Shown: positions 42,740 to 52,348 of the stretch, in pieces
Numbering within the stretch: the first letter of the stretch is position 1
How the letters are laid out: each line of letters starts with the position of its first letter
DNA from: Bacillota bacterium
Lineage (GTDB): Bacteria; Bacillota; DSM-12270; Thermacetogeniales; Thermacetogeniaceae
NCBI GenBank assembly: GCA_029907475.1
Contig: JARYLU010000017.1
Location: forward strand, 1 to 57,880
Direction: 5' to 3'
DNA length: 57,880 nucleotides
The notes under the pieces: generated by a model
Told to the model about the DNA's origin: nothing
The model's database searches: none
The model's input: the letters and a program-made list of their open reading frames with translations, nothing else
Made by a program: the position numbers and the translations under genes

Positions 42740-43534
42740 TCAATTTTCCGTATTCACTTTCAGGGCCCTGATGATCTGTTCTGCCACCTTTTTCCCAGAT
42801 AAGAGCATCCCTCCAAAAATCGGGCCCATCCGGGGACCTCCCCAGACAGCGCTAACGGCCATTCCGGCTACATAAAGCCCTGGTGCCACTTCGCCGGTAT
42901 TTTCCACGATCAGCTTCTCCCCCACTTCTGCCCACATCGAGCCCTCCCCCTGCATTTTACCGTCAGGGGTCTTAAGTGCTAATTTTGATTTCTGGTGGGC
43001 CACCCTGACGACAGAGGCGTCATGACCGGTAGCGTCAACAACGGCACGGGCTCCCACCGTAATGGGATCTACGTGAAGGCCGGCCCGCACGTTCGCAGTC
43101 CAGTTGACCACGACCCCGCAGACGCGCCCTTCCCGGTACATGACATCCTCCACCGTAAAACCGTTCAAAATCACGGTACCTACCTCGCAGGCTTTGACCG
43201 CTAAGCGCGCCACGGTTTCCACCGAATCGGCGGTCAAGTAGCTTTCGCCCTCCCGGTAGCGGCAACCCAGATCATCCAGAACAGGCCGCGCGGTAGGCTG
43301 GAAGACGAGGCGGTTAAACATGATCCCGCCTCCCCACATGCCGCCTCCGATGCTCAGGCGGCCTTCGAAAACTACGGTCTTGCAACCGGCCCGTGCCAGG
43401 TAGAAGGCCGCCGTCAACCCGGCAGGCCCTCCTCCCACAACGGCCACGTCTAACCTGAGCGAATCCTTTAACCTTTCCGCGTACTCCTCGACGATCAGGC
43501 GGGAGATGAGGATGTCGTCGATTTGGGAACTCAT
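42740..43534 (-). CDS. thi4: Sulfide-dependent thiazole synthase (Thi4/ribulose-1,5-bisphosphate-type)
   Basis: The 264-residue flavin-fold enzyme builds the thiazole of thiamine from NAD and glycine. It has the GGGPAGLTAAFYLARAG nucleotide-binding start, GGGMWGGGIMFNRLVFQ and NWTANVRAGLHVDPITV. In yeast Thi4 the residue before MDP/VDP is the suicide Cys; here it is His (LHVDP), as in archaeal Thi4 that uses free sulfide catalytically. That fits a strict anaerobe. First gene of the operon, directly after the TPP riboswitch. Confidence 0.92.
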   Translation of the reverse strand: MSSQIDDILISRLIVEEYAERLKDSLRLDVAVVGGGPAGLTAAFYLARAGCKTVVFEGRLSIGGGMWGGGIMFNRLVFQPTARPVLDDLGCRYREGESYLTADSVETVARLAVKACEVGTVILNGFTVEDVMYREGRVCGVVVNWTANVRAGLHVDPITVGARAVVDATGHDASVVRVAHQKSKLALKTPDGKMQGEGSMWAEVGEKLIVENTGEVAPGLYVAGMAVSAVWGGPRMGPIFGGMLLSGKKVAEQIIRALKVNTEN

Positions 43535-43552
43535 TTTTACCCCTCCGGATAT

Positions 43553-43584
43553 ACAAAATTAAAGCACTCCGCCAAAGGGAGTGC
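43553..43584 (-). terminator. Terminator of the TPP riboswitch
   Basis: GCACTCC and GGAGTGC pair around a seven-base loop and are followed on the minus strand by TTTAATTTTG. It stands between the aptamer and thi4. Confidence 0.75.
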
Positions 43585-43607
43585 AGAAAAAATACTTTCT
43601 CTTTTTC

Positions 43608-43700
43608 CCACTTCCCTCCGCTGGCATTACCCAGATCAGGTTCTAAGGGTCGGCACTCTACGTTGCCTCTCAGCCTTCTCCGGCACCCCTAGTGGGACCT
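43608..43700 (-). promoter_or_regulatory. TPP (THI-box) riboswitch
   Basis: On the minus strand GGGGTGCC, GGCTGAGAGG, GACCCTTAGAACCTGATCTG and GGGTAATGCCAGCGGAGGGA are the conserved TPP aptamer blocks. It controls the thi4-thiDE-thiC-thiM operon by terminator formation when TPP is plentiful. Confidence 0.97.
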
Positions 43701-43767
43701 ACCTGCCTGTTATTAATTTAATCATACCACTTTTAACAACCCCTGTAAAGCAGCAAAGTCCCCGGGA

Positions 43768-44472
43768 TTACTTCGAAGCTGCTTGAACAAAGGCCCGAAA
43801 AAGAGTGGCTGCCGCCGGATCGGTTTCCAAAGCCTCGGGATGCCACTGGACACCTACCAGGAAAGGGTGTTCACACCCTTCTACCGCCTCAATCACACCG
43901 TCTTCCGCACAGGCCACGGCCTGCAGTCCCGGAGCCACATCCTTAACGGCCTGGTGGTGCAGACTGTTCACGCGGAAGTCAATTGCGCCCAGAATACGGG
44001 CAAGGCGGCTCTCCTCGCGCACCCTGATCCTGTGGGTGGGATGCCCGCGGGGGGCCTCTTGCTGGTGCTGGAGGGAATGGGGTAACTGGCTTTGCAAATC
44101 CTGGTAAAGGGTGCCTCCCAGCGCAGCATTAAGAACCTGAACGCCCCGGCAAATTCCTAACACCGGTTTGCCTGTAAAGAGAATCTCCCGGACTAAATTG
44201 ACCTCGAAGCGATCCCTTTCCGGAGAGACCTCCCCCAGCTTCCAGTGGGGCTCTTCCCCAAAATAATGAGGATGGATGTCGCCCCCTCCGGACAAGAGGA
44301 GACCGCCAATCAGGTCCGCGTAAGCTTTAAGCAAAGCGTTATCGTTTACAGGGGGGAGTAGAAGCGGAATACCGCCCCCTTTTTCAATCGCCTCGATGTA
44401 CATCTTGCGGCAAAAAAAATAATCCTCTTCCAGATGATGGGCAGTCGTAATACCGATCACGGGCTTTACCAA
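43768..44472 (-). CDS. Class I glutamine-amidotransferase-like hydrolase (PuuD/peptidase C26 type)
   Basis: The 234-residue protein has the C26 pattern: IGGLLLSGGGDIHPHYFGEE (~55-74), VLGICRGVQVLNAALGG with catalytic Cys (~106-122), NSLHHQAV, and GVQWHPE with the catalytic His. Relatives hydrolyse gamma-glutamyl amides such as gamma-glutamyl-GABA. No putrescine-pathway neighbours are present, so the substrate is open. It lies four bases after the BTAD regulator on the same strand. Confidence 0.85.
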   Translation of the reverse strand: MVKPVIGITTAHHLEEDYFFCRKMYIEAIEKGGGIPLLLPPVNDNALLKAYADLIGGLLLSGGGDIHPHYFGEEPHWKLGEVSPERDRFEVNLVREILFTGKPVLGICRGVQVLNAALGGTLYQDLQSQLPHSLQHQQEAPRGHPTHRIRVREESRLARILGAIDFRVNSLHHQAVKDVAPGLQAVACAEDGVIEAVEGCEHPFLVGVQWHPEALETDPAAATLFRAFVQAASK

Positions 44473-44475
44473 AAT

Positions 44476-45300
44476 TTATTCATCCTCTCTTTCCCCACCC
44501 TGGAGAATCCTTCGATAAAGATCCCGGGTTTCCTGAAGAGGAACCAGGCCGTAGTTCTTTTTTAAGAGATCGTGGCAAATCTCGTACTGCTGAATCGCTG
44601 CAGTTCTTTTTCCCAGGCGCAGGTAAGCGCGCATCAGCCACTGGTATGCCTCTTCCCTGCAGGAGTCATGCGCCAGCGCTTTGCGGGCATACCAAACAGC
44701 AGTATTGTAGTCCTGCCGCCGGTAAGCCTCGGCACAAAGCCATAAAACCATTTCCACATAGATTTCACGGAGGCGCTTGCGTTCCTCCTCGATCCATCCT
44801 ACGTTTTGCACTTCAGAAAGATACCCGGTCTTATAAAGCTGCTCAACCACCGTGAAAACTTCCCAGGCCTGAGACCGTTCACCCTGACGGACAAGAGCGT
44901 TTCCTCTTTCCCAGCCCCGGGTGAAGACATCCACATCGTACCAGAAATGGGGCGGGGAATGAAACTGATAAATATGATACTGATTCGAGAGATAAAAGGA
45001 TTTCCGTCCTTTTTCTAACTCCGGTTCGAGAATGCGCCTGATGTTATAAATCGCCACAGAAAGGTTATGGCGCGCCCCCCTGCTATCTTTATCCGGCCAG
45101 AAAAGTTTTAACAAGTGCTCCTGGGAAACCGGCCGGTCGCGGTTCATGAGAAGATACAGAAAGAGAAGAAGGGACTTCCGGTTCCTCCACACCGAACGCG
45201 GAATTAAACACCCTTCCCGGTACAACTCAAAACTGCTTAAACAAGAAATTTTTAAAGATTTCTCCTTTGCCGGCCCGTTTATGAACTGGCGCTCGATCAA
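44476..45300 (-). CDS. BTAD-domain (SARP-like) transcriptional regulator
   Basis: The 274-residue protein starts with a winged helix (ISCLSSFELYREGCLIPRSV, LYLLMNRDRPVSQEHLLKLF, LSVAIYNIRRILEPEL). A tetratricopeptide-like BTAD follows (~140-265; EVQNVGWIEEERKRLREIYV and then EEAYQWLMRAYLRLGKRTAA). Such proteins activate nearby genes. It probably co-operates with the downstream amidotransferase gene. The 260-base upstream gap is AT-rich and contains its promoter and that of nagA. Confidence 0.82.
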   Translation of the reverse strand: MIERQFINGPAKEKSLKISCLSSFELYREGCLIPRSVWRNRKSLLLFLYLLMNRDRPVSQEHLLKLFWPDKDSRGARHNLSVAIYNIRRILEPELEKGRKSFYLSNQYHIYQFHSPPHFWYDVDVFTRGWERGNALVRQGERSQAWEVFTVVEQLYKTGYLSEVQNVGWIEEERKRLREIYVEMVLWLCAEAYRRQDYNTAVWYARKALAHDSCREEAYQWLMRAYLRLGKRTAAIQQYEICHDLLKKNYGLVPLQETRDLYRRILQGGEREDE

Positions 45301-45561
45301 TTTTCTTCACCTTTATCCAGAGGATTTCTGGGGGCTTCCTGTAAATGCATAAAATGCTGAAATCCATCCAATTTCAGTTTCAAGCCCCCGAATAAGCTTC
45401 ATTACAAAATTGTAGTAATATTTCAACAATAACTCTCATTTTCCTTTTTTAACAACTATAAATTTACAAAATGTTATACTACATTTAGAAAAAAACCTGG
45501 GCAGGTTATCGTGAATCAGGAACGTATTTTAATATCATAAGGCCTGGGGTGGGGTAAATTC

Positions 45562-46740
45562 ATGAAGCTTGTCTTGACAGGCGCAGACCTGTACACCCCG
45601 GAAGAGTATTTCCCCGGGGGCACAGTCGTAATTGAAGATGGAAAAATAACCGCGGTGGGACCAGGGGAGCTGCCAGGGGGGTCCGCCTTTTGCGTTTTAA
45701 AGCTAAATCGTGAATTAATCATTAGTCCCGGTTTCCTGGACCTTCATACCCATGGCTTCGGAGGCTACGCCGTGAGCGCAGACCCAATGCAGCTTGCCGG
45801 CCTCAGCAAAACTCTGGCGGCTCAGGGCATCACCGGTTTCCTTGCGACAACCTTCTCGTCCCCTTTGGAAGAACTGGCTCGAATTATTATGACAGCAGGA
45901 AAAATTCAAAAAGAAGGCCTTCCGGGTGCGTCCCTCTTAGGAGTCCACCTGGAAGGCCCTTTTCTCAACCCGGATTACGCGGGCGCCTACGAACGCGATT
46001 TTATCCGCCAACCGGCGAGCGAAGAACTCCGATTTTTGCTTGAAAAGGGACCAGTTTCCCTCCTCACCCTGGCCCCGGAACTCCCCGGTGCCCTGGAAGT
46101 AATTAACGAAGCGGCGACTCTGGGGATCACCGTTGCCGCCGGGCACTCAGGAGCTACCTACGAAGAAACCGTCGCCGCAGTTTCAGCTGGGCTTTCCTAT
46201 GCTACCCATGTCTTTAACCGGATGGCCCCGCTGCACCACCGGGCTCCCGGCCTGCCCGGTGCGGTCCTCACTCATCCCCAAATCACTGTAGAAGCAATTG
46301 CCGACGGTATTCACCTTCACCCCGCCACCCTGAAAATCCTCACCAGTATAAAAAGAGAGAAGCTGGTCGTTGCCAGCGACACCGTGGCGTGTGCCGGGCT
46401 TTCCCCCGGCACCTATCAACTTGGAAGCCAAACTGTAACCGTCACGGAAAAGGAGGTACGCAGTTCTCGCGGGTGCCTTGCGGGTTCCGCGCGCCCGCTT
46501 TCCTTTGCGGTTTTTTACTTGAAGCGGGTGACCGGCCTTACTTTTACCCAGGTGCTCCCCTTTGCTACAACTCACCCGGCCCGGGTCCTCGGCCTGGACT
46601 ACAAGATCGGACGCCTCGCCCCGGGATACGATGCAGACCTCGCCGTTTTCACCCAAGCAGGGGTTCCCCTCCTCACCCTGAAGCAGGGAAGGGCGGTCTT
46701 CCGGTCTCCCCGGCTTGAGCTTCCCGATCTCCCTCCATAG
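45562..46740 (+). CDS. nagA: N-acetylglucosamine-6-phosphate deacetylase
   Basis: The 392-residue amidohydrolase removes the acetyl group from GlcNAc-6-P in cell-wall recycling. Motifs: [18 protein letters not shown] (~57-74), [14 protein letters not shown] (~132-145), [40 protein letters not shown] and [14 protein letters not shown] with the catalytic Asp. It overlaps the alr gene tail-to-tail by 68 bases. nagB is not visible nearby. Confidence 0.92.
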   Translation: MKLVLTGADLYTPEEYFPGGTVVIEDGKITAVGPGELPGGSAFCVLKLNRELIISPGFLDLHTHGFGGYAVSADPMQLAGLSKTLAAQGITGFLATTFSSPLEELARIIMTAGKIQKEGLPGASLLGVHLEGPFLNPDYAGAYERDFIRQPASEELRFLLEKGPVSLLTLAPELPGALEVINEAATLGITVAAGHSGATYEETVAAVSAGLSYATHVFNRMAPLHHRAPGLPGAVLTHPQITVEAIADGIHLHPATLKILTSIKREKLVVASDTVACAGLSPGTYQLGSQTVTVTEKEVRSSRGCLAGSARPLSFAVFYLKRVTGLTFTQVLPFATTHPARVLGLDYKIGRLAPGYDADLAVFTQAGVPLLTLKQGRAVFRSPRLELPDLPP

Positions 46741-47902
46741 ACTCCTCTTGCGGCCTGTCCGGCTCCTCCTCTTGTGTTGCCGTTCCCCGGTAAACCCGGG
46801 GGACCCTTTCGCTGACCATGCAAACAATTTCGTAATTGATGGTGCCCAGGTGGGCAGCCAGTTCATCTGCCGTGATTTCCTCTTCCCCCTGACGGCCGAG
46901 GAGCACAACCTCGTCCCCCTGAACGACCCCGGGAATGTGGCCTACATCCACGATCAACTGGTCCATGCAGACCCGCCCGATAACCGGAGCGCGCCTGCCC
47001 CTGATCAGTACTTCACCTTTATTTGATAAAAGGCGGGAGTACCCGTCGGCATAACCGAGCGGAACCGTCGCAACCCGGGTGCGTTCTGAAGTCGTATATG
47101 TCCGGCCGTAGCTGATACTTGTTCCCGGGGGGACCTCCTTGACAAAAGCGACCCGCGCCTTCAAACTCATGACAGGGCACAATTTTACAAGGTCGCGGCG
47201 CACCGCAGGCGAAGGAAAGAGGCCGTAAAGTGTGATCCCGGGGCGGACTAAGTCCAAGTGGGTATAAGGCAAATCCAAAATTGCGGCAGAATTTGCAGAA
47301 TGCCGCCAGCGAATGAATATCCCCCGTGCAACCAGTTGTTTCAATAACCACTGGAACTTGATGAACTGCTCCTCCGTATACCCTTTGTCAGGTTCGTCGG
47401 CCGTTGCAAAGTGGGTATAGATTCCCTCGATTTCAAGCCCCGGCAGGCGGGCAAGGCGGCAGATAATTTCCACCGTCTCCTTCCCGATAAGAAAACCAAT
47501 CCGCCCCATCCCTGTATCAACCTTGATATGGACCCTCGCTTTTTTCCCGACCCGCTGAGCGGCAGCCGCCAGTGCAAGCCCCCCCTCCCAGGTAAAGATC
47601 GTCTGACCGATCTCCCGCGCCACAACCTCCTCCGCATCCTGCTCCGGGGTATAGCCCAAAACCACGATAGGGGCCCGAATCCCTTTTTCCCGAAGAAAAA
47701 GAGCCTCCTGGAACAGCGCAACCCCGAGCCAGGTGGCGCCGCTTTTAAGCACGGCCCTGCTCACAGGTTCCAAACCATGCCCGTATCCATTAGCCTTGAC
47801 AACAGCCATGACCTGGGCACGGGGATTCGTAACCCGGCGGATCTCCCGTACATTATCCATCAGCGCGTCTAGATCGATTTCCGCCCAGGCAGGACGCTTC
47901 AT
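46673..47902 (-). CDS. alr: Alanine racemase
   Basis: The 409-residue PLP enzyme converts L- to D-alanine for peptidoglycan. The PLP lysine is in [13 protein letters not shown] (~33-45). [40 protein letters not shown] with YADGYSR (catalytic Tyr) and [10 protein letters not shown] are present. The last ~35 residues (after VYRG) are a polar, Glu-rich extension not in the family core. It follows nnr after three bases in an acpS-nnr-alr operon. Confidence 0.93.
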   Translation of the reverse strand: MKRPAWAEIDLDALMDNVREIRRVTNPRAQVMAVVKANGYGHGLEPVSRAVLKSGATWLGVALFQEALFLREKGIRAPIVVLGYTPEQDAEEVVAREIGQTIFTWEGGLALAAAAQRVGKKARVHIKVDTGMGRIGFLIGKETVEIICRLARLPGLEIEGIYTHFATADEPDKGYTEEQFIKFQWLLKQLVARGIFIRWRHSANSAAILDLPYTHLDLVRPGITLYGLFPSPAVRRDLVKLCPVMSLKARVAFVKEVPPGTSISYGRTYTTSERTRVATVPLGYADGYSRLLSNKGEVLIRGRRAPVIGRVCMDQLIVDVGHIPGVVQGDEVVLLGRQGEEEITADELAAHLGTINYEIVCMVSERVPRVYRGTATQEEEPDRPQEESMEGDREAQAGETGRPPFPASG

Positions 47903-47905
47903 GTA

Positions 47906-49495
47906 CTATTCCCTCCGTTCTGCGACGTCATAAAGATCCTTTAAAACCAGGGGAATCTCATCCAGTAAATCACCGGCAATCATCCCCGCCATCCCTTTTT
48001 GAGCCGCAAGCCTATCAGCAGCCCAGCCCTGAATAAAAACACCGGCCTGTGCTGCCTGAACTGGTGTCATACCCTGAGCGATCAACCCCGCGATCAAACC
48101 TGTCAAAACGTCTCCCGTCCCCCCTGTAGCAAGACCGGGGTTGCCCGTTGAATTAATGTAAACACTCCCTTCGGGAACTCCGATTACCGTGCGCGTCCCT
48201 TTCAAAACCACGATAGTCCCCCACTCCCGGACTGCCCAGACAGTATTTCCAATCCGGTCCGCCTGGACCGCAGAAACGCTTAAATTGAGGAGCCGGGCCA
48301 TCTCCCCAGGGTGAGGGGTAAACACCCACCGCTCCCGTTGCTCCTGGAGCACGGGGTCTTTCAGGAACTCCCTGTCCCGCGCCAGTAAATTTAAAGCATC
48401 GGCATCGAGGACCGCCGGGAGTCTCACCTTTTTTAGTAATTCCCGCAAAAATACTCCCGTATCGGGGTTCTGCCCGAGACCGGGCCCAATTGCCAGCACT
48501 GTGACGCGGCCCAGCAGTTCTTCCAGGGGTACGAGGGCTGAACGGGCAAAACCTGCCCCCCCTGCTGCTTCAGGGGCAGGACGCGCCATGGCCTCGGTCA
48601 GCTTTGCAGCCAGAACCGGGTAAAGAGGAGCGGGAACTACCGCCGTTACCAGCCCTGCCCCGCCCCGGAGGGCAGCGTTGCTCGCAAGCGCTACAGCGCC
48701 GGTATAACCCCGCGAGCCTCCTATTACCACAACGTGACCGTAATCCCCCTTGTGGTGTTGGGGCAGGCGGGGAGGCAGGGAGTTTGCTACCATCGTTTGA
48801 TCTATTAAAAAGAAGCTCCCCTCATCCTCGCCCCGCAACTCGGGAGGAAAAGAAATGTCGCCGATCACAATCTCTCCCGCATAACTGGCTCCCGGTTCCA
48901 GATAAAGCCCGAGCTTTGGAAGACCCAGGGTCACGGTAAGCCGCGCCCGGATGCACTCCCCCCCAACGCGCCCGGTATCGGCCTCCAATCCGGAGGGGAG
49001 GTCAACGCTCAGTACCGGTTTTCTCGATTCGTTGATCGTTCTGATTAATGTCGCGATCGGCTCTTGAGGGACCCCCCGAAATCCGGTTCCGAACAGGGCA
49101 TCGATGACTAAATCGGAACGCGCCAGGGCATCCTTTAATTCAGCTGCCTTTTCCCCGGTGAAAACCTGATACGGGATTCTCATTTCAGTCACAATCTTCA
49201 AATTGGTGGCCGCATCCCCCCGGTAAGCTTCCGGCGGGGCCGTAAGCAAGATTTCAACCCGCGCCCCCCGGTTGAACAGGTGCCGTCCTACTACTAAACC
49301 ATCCCCTCCGTTATTCCCAGGGCCTGCGACAATCAGCGCCGTCCTCCCCCGGGGCCCCTCTTCCCAGAACCGGGAAAGCACGGCTGCGACAACATTGAGG
49401 CCTGCATTCTCCATCAAGATCAAGCTGGGAATCCCGTAACGCCGCGTCGCCTCTTGATCGAGCTCCCGCATTTCTGCAGCTTTGACCAACCTCAT
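47906..49495 (-). CDS. nnr: Bifunctional NAD(P)H-hydrate epimerase/dehydratase
   Basis: The 529-residue repair protein has an N-terminal epimerase (AEMRELDQEATRRYGIPSLI, LIVAGPGNNGGDGLVVGRHL) and a C-terminal dehydratase (GDYGHVVVIGGSRGYTGAVA, GPGLGQNPDTG, LDADALNLLARD, TPHPGEMARLL, NPGLATGGTGDVLTGLIAGL). It repairs damaged NADH/NADPH hydrates. Its start overlaps the acpS stop by one base, an operon often conserved in Firmicutes. Confidence 0.93.
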   Translation of the reverse strand: MRLVKAAEMRELDQEATRRYGIPSLILMENAGLNVVAAVLSRFWEEGPRGRTALIVAGPGNNGGDGLVVGRHLFNRGARVEILLTAPPEAYRGDAATNLKIVTEMRIPYQVFTGEKAAELKDALARSDLVIDALFGTGFRGVPQEPIATLIRTINESRKPVLSVDLPSGLEADTGRVGGECIRARLTVTLGLPKLGLYLEPGASYAGEIVIGDISFPPELRGEDEGSFFLIDQTMVANSLPPRLPQHHKGDYGHVVVIGGSRGYTGAVALASNAALRGGAGLVTAVVPAPLYPVLAAKLTEAMARPAPEAAGGAGFARSALVPLEELLGRVTVLAIGPGLGQNPDTGVFLRELLKKVRLPAVLDADALNLLARDREFLKDPVLQEQRERWVFTPHPGEMARLLNLSVSAVQADRIGNTVWAVREWGTIVVLKGTRTVIGVPEGSVYINSTGNPGLATGGTGDVLTGLIAGLIAQGMTPVQAAQAGVFIQGWAADRLAAQKGMAGMIAGDLLDEIPLVLKDLYDVAERRE

Positions 49496-49911
49496 TAAAA
49501 TCCCTCCTTCGCAGTTAAACCCTCAGGAGAGTCTTGCGGGCCCCCTAAGGCAAGAACAACAGCACATGCGTAATCCCTGCTGTGGGTAAGACTCACAAGC
49601 AGATTTTTAACCCCTTGCCTGGATGCAAGCCGGGCCGCTTTTTGCGCAAGGTGAATGCAAGGGGAGCCTCCCTCAAGGATGATTTCAATTTCCCGCCAGT
49701 GCATTACCTCGCCCTCCCCTGTCCCGCAAGCCTTGCGAACTGCCTCTTTAGCAGCAAAACGCGCCGCAAATGAAGCCGCAGGGTGACTTTTTCCCAGACA
49801 GTACATGATTTCCCGGGGGCTGAAGAGCCGCTCCCGCAAGCGGGGCTGCCGCGCAAGCGCTTTTTCCATCCGGTCAATTTCGATCACATCGATCCCGATT
49901 CCTTTAACCAT
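49495..49911 (-). CDS. acpS: Holo-[acyl-carrier-protein] synthase
   Basis: The 138-residue trimeric enzyme attaches phosphopantetheine to acyl carrier protein. GIGIDVIEIDRMEKAL at the start and ASFAARFAAKEAVRKACGTG (~45-64) carry the Mg-binding Asp and Glu, with a closing VSLTHSRDYACAVVLA. It heads the acpS-nnr-alr operon. The frame to 49911 matches the usual length of ~120-140. Confidence 0.93.
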   Translation of the reverse strand: MVKGIGIDVIEIDRMEKALARQPRLRERLFSPREIMYCLGKSHPAASFAARFAAKEAVRKACGTGEGEVMHWREIEIILEGGSPCIHLAQKAARLASRQGVKNLLVSLTHSRDYACAVVLALGGPQDSPEGLTAKEGF

Positions 49912-50058
49912 GATCCTCCTAAAGTGTTATCCTCCCGTGAACTTTAAAAAATTCCCAAGCAACCTGGAGTTATTATATCATAAAAAACCATGCCCGTATT
50001 TCGGTTCAATTGGGGGCAATTGGGGGTCAGGCTTGAAATATTCTCTTATTCGGCAGGC

Positions 50059-50098
50059 AAAAAAATCCCCGTTCAAGCCCAGCGGCCCAAACGGGATC
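50059..50098 (-). terminator. Terminator of the cheW-like gene
   Basis: On the minus strand ATCCCGTTTGGGCC pairs with GGGCTTGAACGGGGAT around a short loop and is followed by seven Ts. The rest of the 49,912-50,141 gap has only a small direct repeat of AATTGGGGG. Confidence 0.8.
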
Positions 50099-50141
50099 TC
50101 TTCACTCTAAAACGCAGGGTAACTCGCTCTCCTTCAAGCTT

Positions 50142-50624
50142 TCAGCCTGCAAGAGCTTCTGCAGTTTCCCCTAACTGGTTCTGCTCCGACTCTGTCAAGA
50201 TTTTGTTCAAATCAAGCAAAATCAACAGTCTGTCATCAAGCTTTCCTACACCCCGCAAGTAGTCTGCCGTAATCCCGGCAATCACAGCCGGTGGCGGCTC
50301 AATGCTGCTCAAGGGAAGCCGGAGTACTTCAGAAACCACGTCCACAATGACACCAACCGTGTGACCGGCAATTTCTACGACAACAATCCGGGCCTCATCT
50401 GTGTAAACCGTTCCTTCCAACCCAAACCTCTTTTTCAAGTCAATTACCGGAAGGACCTTGCCCCGCAGATTAATGACACCCTCGACAAAAGCCGGGGCTT
50501 TAGGAATCTTGGTGGGGGTAGTGAGGCGGTTAATCTCCTGAACTTGGGTAATCGGTACCCCATATTCCTCGGCACCTAAACGAAAAATAACCAATTGAAT
50601 TTCCCCATTTTCTTTCTCTTCCAT
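50142..50624 (-). CDS. cheW: CheW-domain protein, chemotaxis scaffold
   Basis: The ~160-residue protein is a single CheW domain: IQLVIFRLGAEEYGVPITQV, VQEINRLTTPTKIPKAPAFV and GVINLRGKVLPVIDLKKRFG. It bridges receptors and the CheA kinase. ATG at 50624 follows AGGGG; a longer start at 50684 adds twenty unneeded residues. It stands alone here with no cheA or receptor nearby, so it may work with a remote operon. Confidence 0.88.
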   Translation of the reverse strand: MEEKENGEIQLVIFRLGAEEYGVPITQVQEINRLTTPTKIPKAPAFVEGVINLRGKVLPVIDLKKRFGLEGTVYTDEARIVVVEIAGHTVGVIVDVVSEVLRLPLSSIEPPPAVIAGITADYLRGVGKLDDRLLILLDLNKILTESEQNQLGETAEALAG

Positions 50625-50745
50625 GTTGACCCCTGTCCCAGGGCTCACCTCCCTCTTAAGCATTCTTTTACCAATTCTTCGCAAGCCAGGGTAATTCCTG
50701 CATGCCGGCTTAAATTGCGGAAATTATTTAAAATTAAAATAGTTC

Positions 50746-51615
50746 TTATCCCGTTTCCCAGATCTTCAGGGTAATACTCGGGCCGGCACTTTGGAATTCG
50801 AGCCTGACAGGAAAAAGGCCGTTGTTGCGGAAGCGGTAGTCAAGGGAACCGTAATATACAGTGGCATCTTTACCGGGAGGTACATAGGTAACAGGCTGGC
50901 TGTGGCGGTGCCTTTCTACGACTTCCAGACCCGCTGCCATAACAGCATTGTGAAGCAGGGTCGCCGTGCGGCAGACACCCCCGCCGGTTTCCGGTACTTT
51001 AGTGCTTCCTACAAAAATGATACCAGGAATAAACCCTCTCGTCTTAATGCGGGGACCCACGGCAGCATTAAACGAAAAGATCTCACCTGCCGCGATCACT
51101 TTACCGTTTAAATATTGACCGGCCCGGCAGGCATTAAAAAAGCTCGGACTTTTAGCCTCCAGGGCATTAAAGGTAATGGTGTAGCTCCCAAGCACAAAAG
51201 AATATTTCACTCTGACCGGCGGTCCCACCGGTGGGTAAACATTGATGCTGCTTCCGCACCACTCTACCGTCGCCCCCAGGGCTTCCGCCAGTTGCCTTAA
51301 AGGTGCGTAGGTAGTACCGTCCTTGATGTAAGGGCGGGGTTCCAGGGGCACGTCCTTTAATACCCCCTCTCGAAGCTTGAGCAGGAGGGGCTCTTGACCG
51401 TAATATTCAATCCCAACTACTTGCGTTGTTTCCTCCCAGGTAACCCTCCCGCCCAGAAAAGTAATAAACTCTCTGACAGCAATCATGGCCCTCTGGCTGT
51501 TCGGCTCTTCAAAGGCCACCAGATCGAAATTCTGTGCTACTCCCGGCACCGGCCAGGAAAAAAAGAAAACTACAAGTGCTGCCAGCCAGGATAAGGTTCG
51601 GAACAAAGTTCCCAT
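50746..51615 (-). CDS. Secreted VanW-like protein with copper-amine-oxidase N-like domain
   Basis: The 289-residue protein has a signal sequence (LSWLAALVVFFFSWPVPGVAQ). A copper amine oxidase N-terminal-like stalk follows (~35-130; MIAVREFITFLGGRVTWEET and then RPYIKDGTTYAPLRQLAEAL). A VanW region completes it (~155-289; LNGKVIAAGEIFSFNAAVGP, IIFVGSTKVPETGGGVCRTA, TLLHNAVMAAGLEVVERHRH). VanW family function is unknown; it is common on clostridial cell surfaces. No G5 domain follows, unlike longer relatives. It is monocistronic. Confidence 0.85.
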   Translation of the reverse strand: MGTLFRTLSWLAALVVFFFSWPVPGVAQNFDLVAFEEPNSQRAMIAVREFITFLGGRVTWEETTQVVGIEYYGQEPLLLKLREGVLKDVPLEPRPYIKDGTTYAPLRQLAEALGATVEWCGSSINVYPPVGPPVRVKYSFVLGSYTITFNALEAKSPSFFNACRAGQYLNGKVIAAGEIFSFNAAVGPRIKTRGFIPGIIFVGSTKVPETGGGVCRTATLLHNAVMAAGLEVVERHRHSQPVTYVPPGKDATVYYGSLDYRFRNNGLFPVRLEFQSAGPSITLKIWETG

Positions 51616-51787
51616 CCCCCCTCACATATTTGACCCAACTGTTCTCATTATATGACCGGCCGGCAGCAATTGTGACCGAGCGTCTTTATTCCTGCTGGTC
51701 AAATAAGTGAAGGTTTCGCCTTGCAGCGCATTCTCTGCTGCCACCCGGAAATACTAAAAAAACGAAGCATGAAAGGATGAGAACTAT

Positions 51788-52306
51788 ATGGTTCATAAAA
51801 ATACTGGTACTGACGATGAATTGCGGCAGCACATCCGGTCGCTGCTGAAACAGGATAAAGACCTGCGGGGTTACGGACTGAATGCTGGTGTAGTAGAAGG
51901 CGAAGTCCAGCTTCAGGGGATTGTGGAGACGTTAAGCGAAAAAAAGCGGGCGGAGGAGCTTGTGCGGCAAGTTCCCGGGGTAAAAGGAGTGGTCAACGCC
52001 TTGACCATCAGCACCGATGGTGCTATCAGCGGCCGGGATGTAACCATGGAGGTCCAGGAAGAGTTGGAGTTGGAGCCAAACGTTGATTTGCGCCATATCG
52101 GTGCCGAAAGCGTTGGCGGCCACGGAGCGGTTGTCCTTAAAGGACGGACAGAGAATCCTGCTGAATTAGATGCCGCCCGCGAGGCCGCGTCCAAAGCGCG
52201 GGGCGTGACTAAAGTAATCAACCAGGTTAAGCTCGGGCCCCGCAAGAAGGAACTAACCCTGGAAGATCTTTTTCACAGCCAGGTTAACAACGATAGAGAA
52301 GAATAA
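51788..52306 (+). CDS. BON-domain protein
   Basis: The 172-residue protein from ATG at 51788 (after GGATGAG) holds two BON-like repeats of alpha/beta type: GVVEGEVQLQGIVETLSEKK with VPGVKGVVNALTIS (~35-75), and ESVGGHGAVVLKGRTENPAE with ARGVTKVINQVKLG (~105-155). It has no signal peptide, so it probably acts inside. BON domains bind membranes or protein partners, often under stress. It is monocistronic between two minus-strand blocks. Confidence 0.85.
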   Translation: MVHKNTGTDDELRQHIRSLLKQDKDLRGYGLNAGVVEGEVQLQGIVETLSEKKRAEELVRQVPGVKGVVNALTISTDGAISGRDVTMEVQEELELEPNVDLRHIGAESVGGHGAVVLKGRTENPAELDAAREAASKARGVTKVINQVKLGPRKKELTLEDLFHSQVNNDREE

Positions 52307-52348
52307 ATAGAAACAGCTTGAATTCGAGCTACGGCGAGGCACACTATT

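Noticed and set aside
50791-51111. Plus-strand frame inside the VanW gene
   Set aside because: Shadow of a clear minus-strand gene with signal peptide and family motifs.
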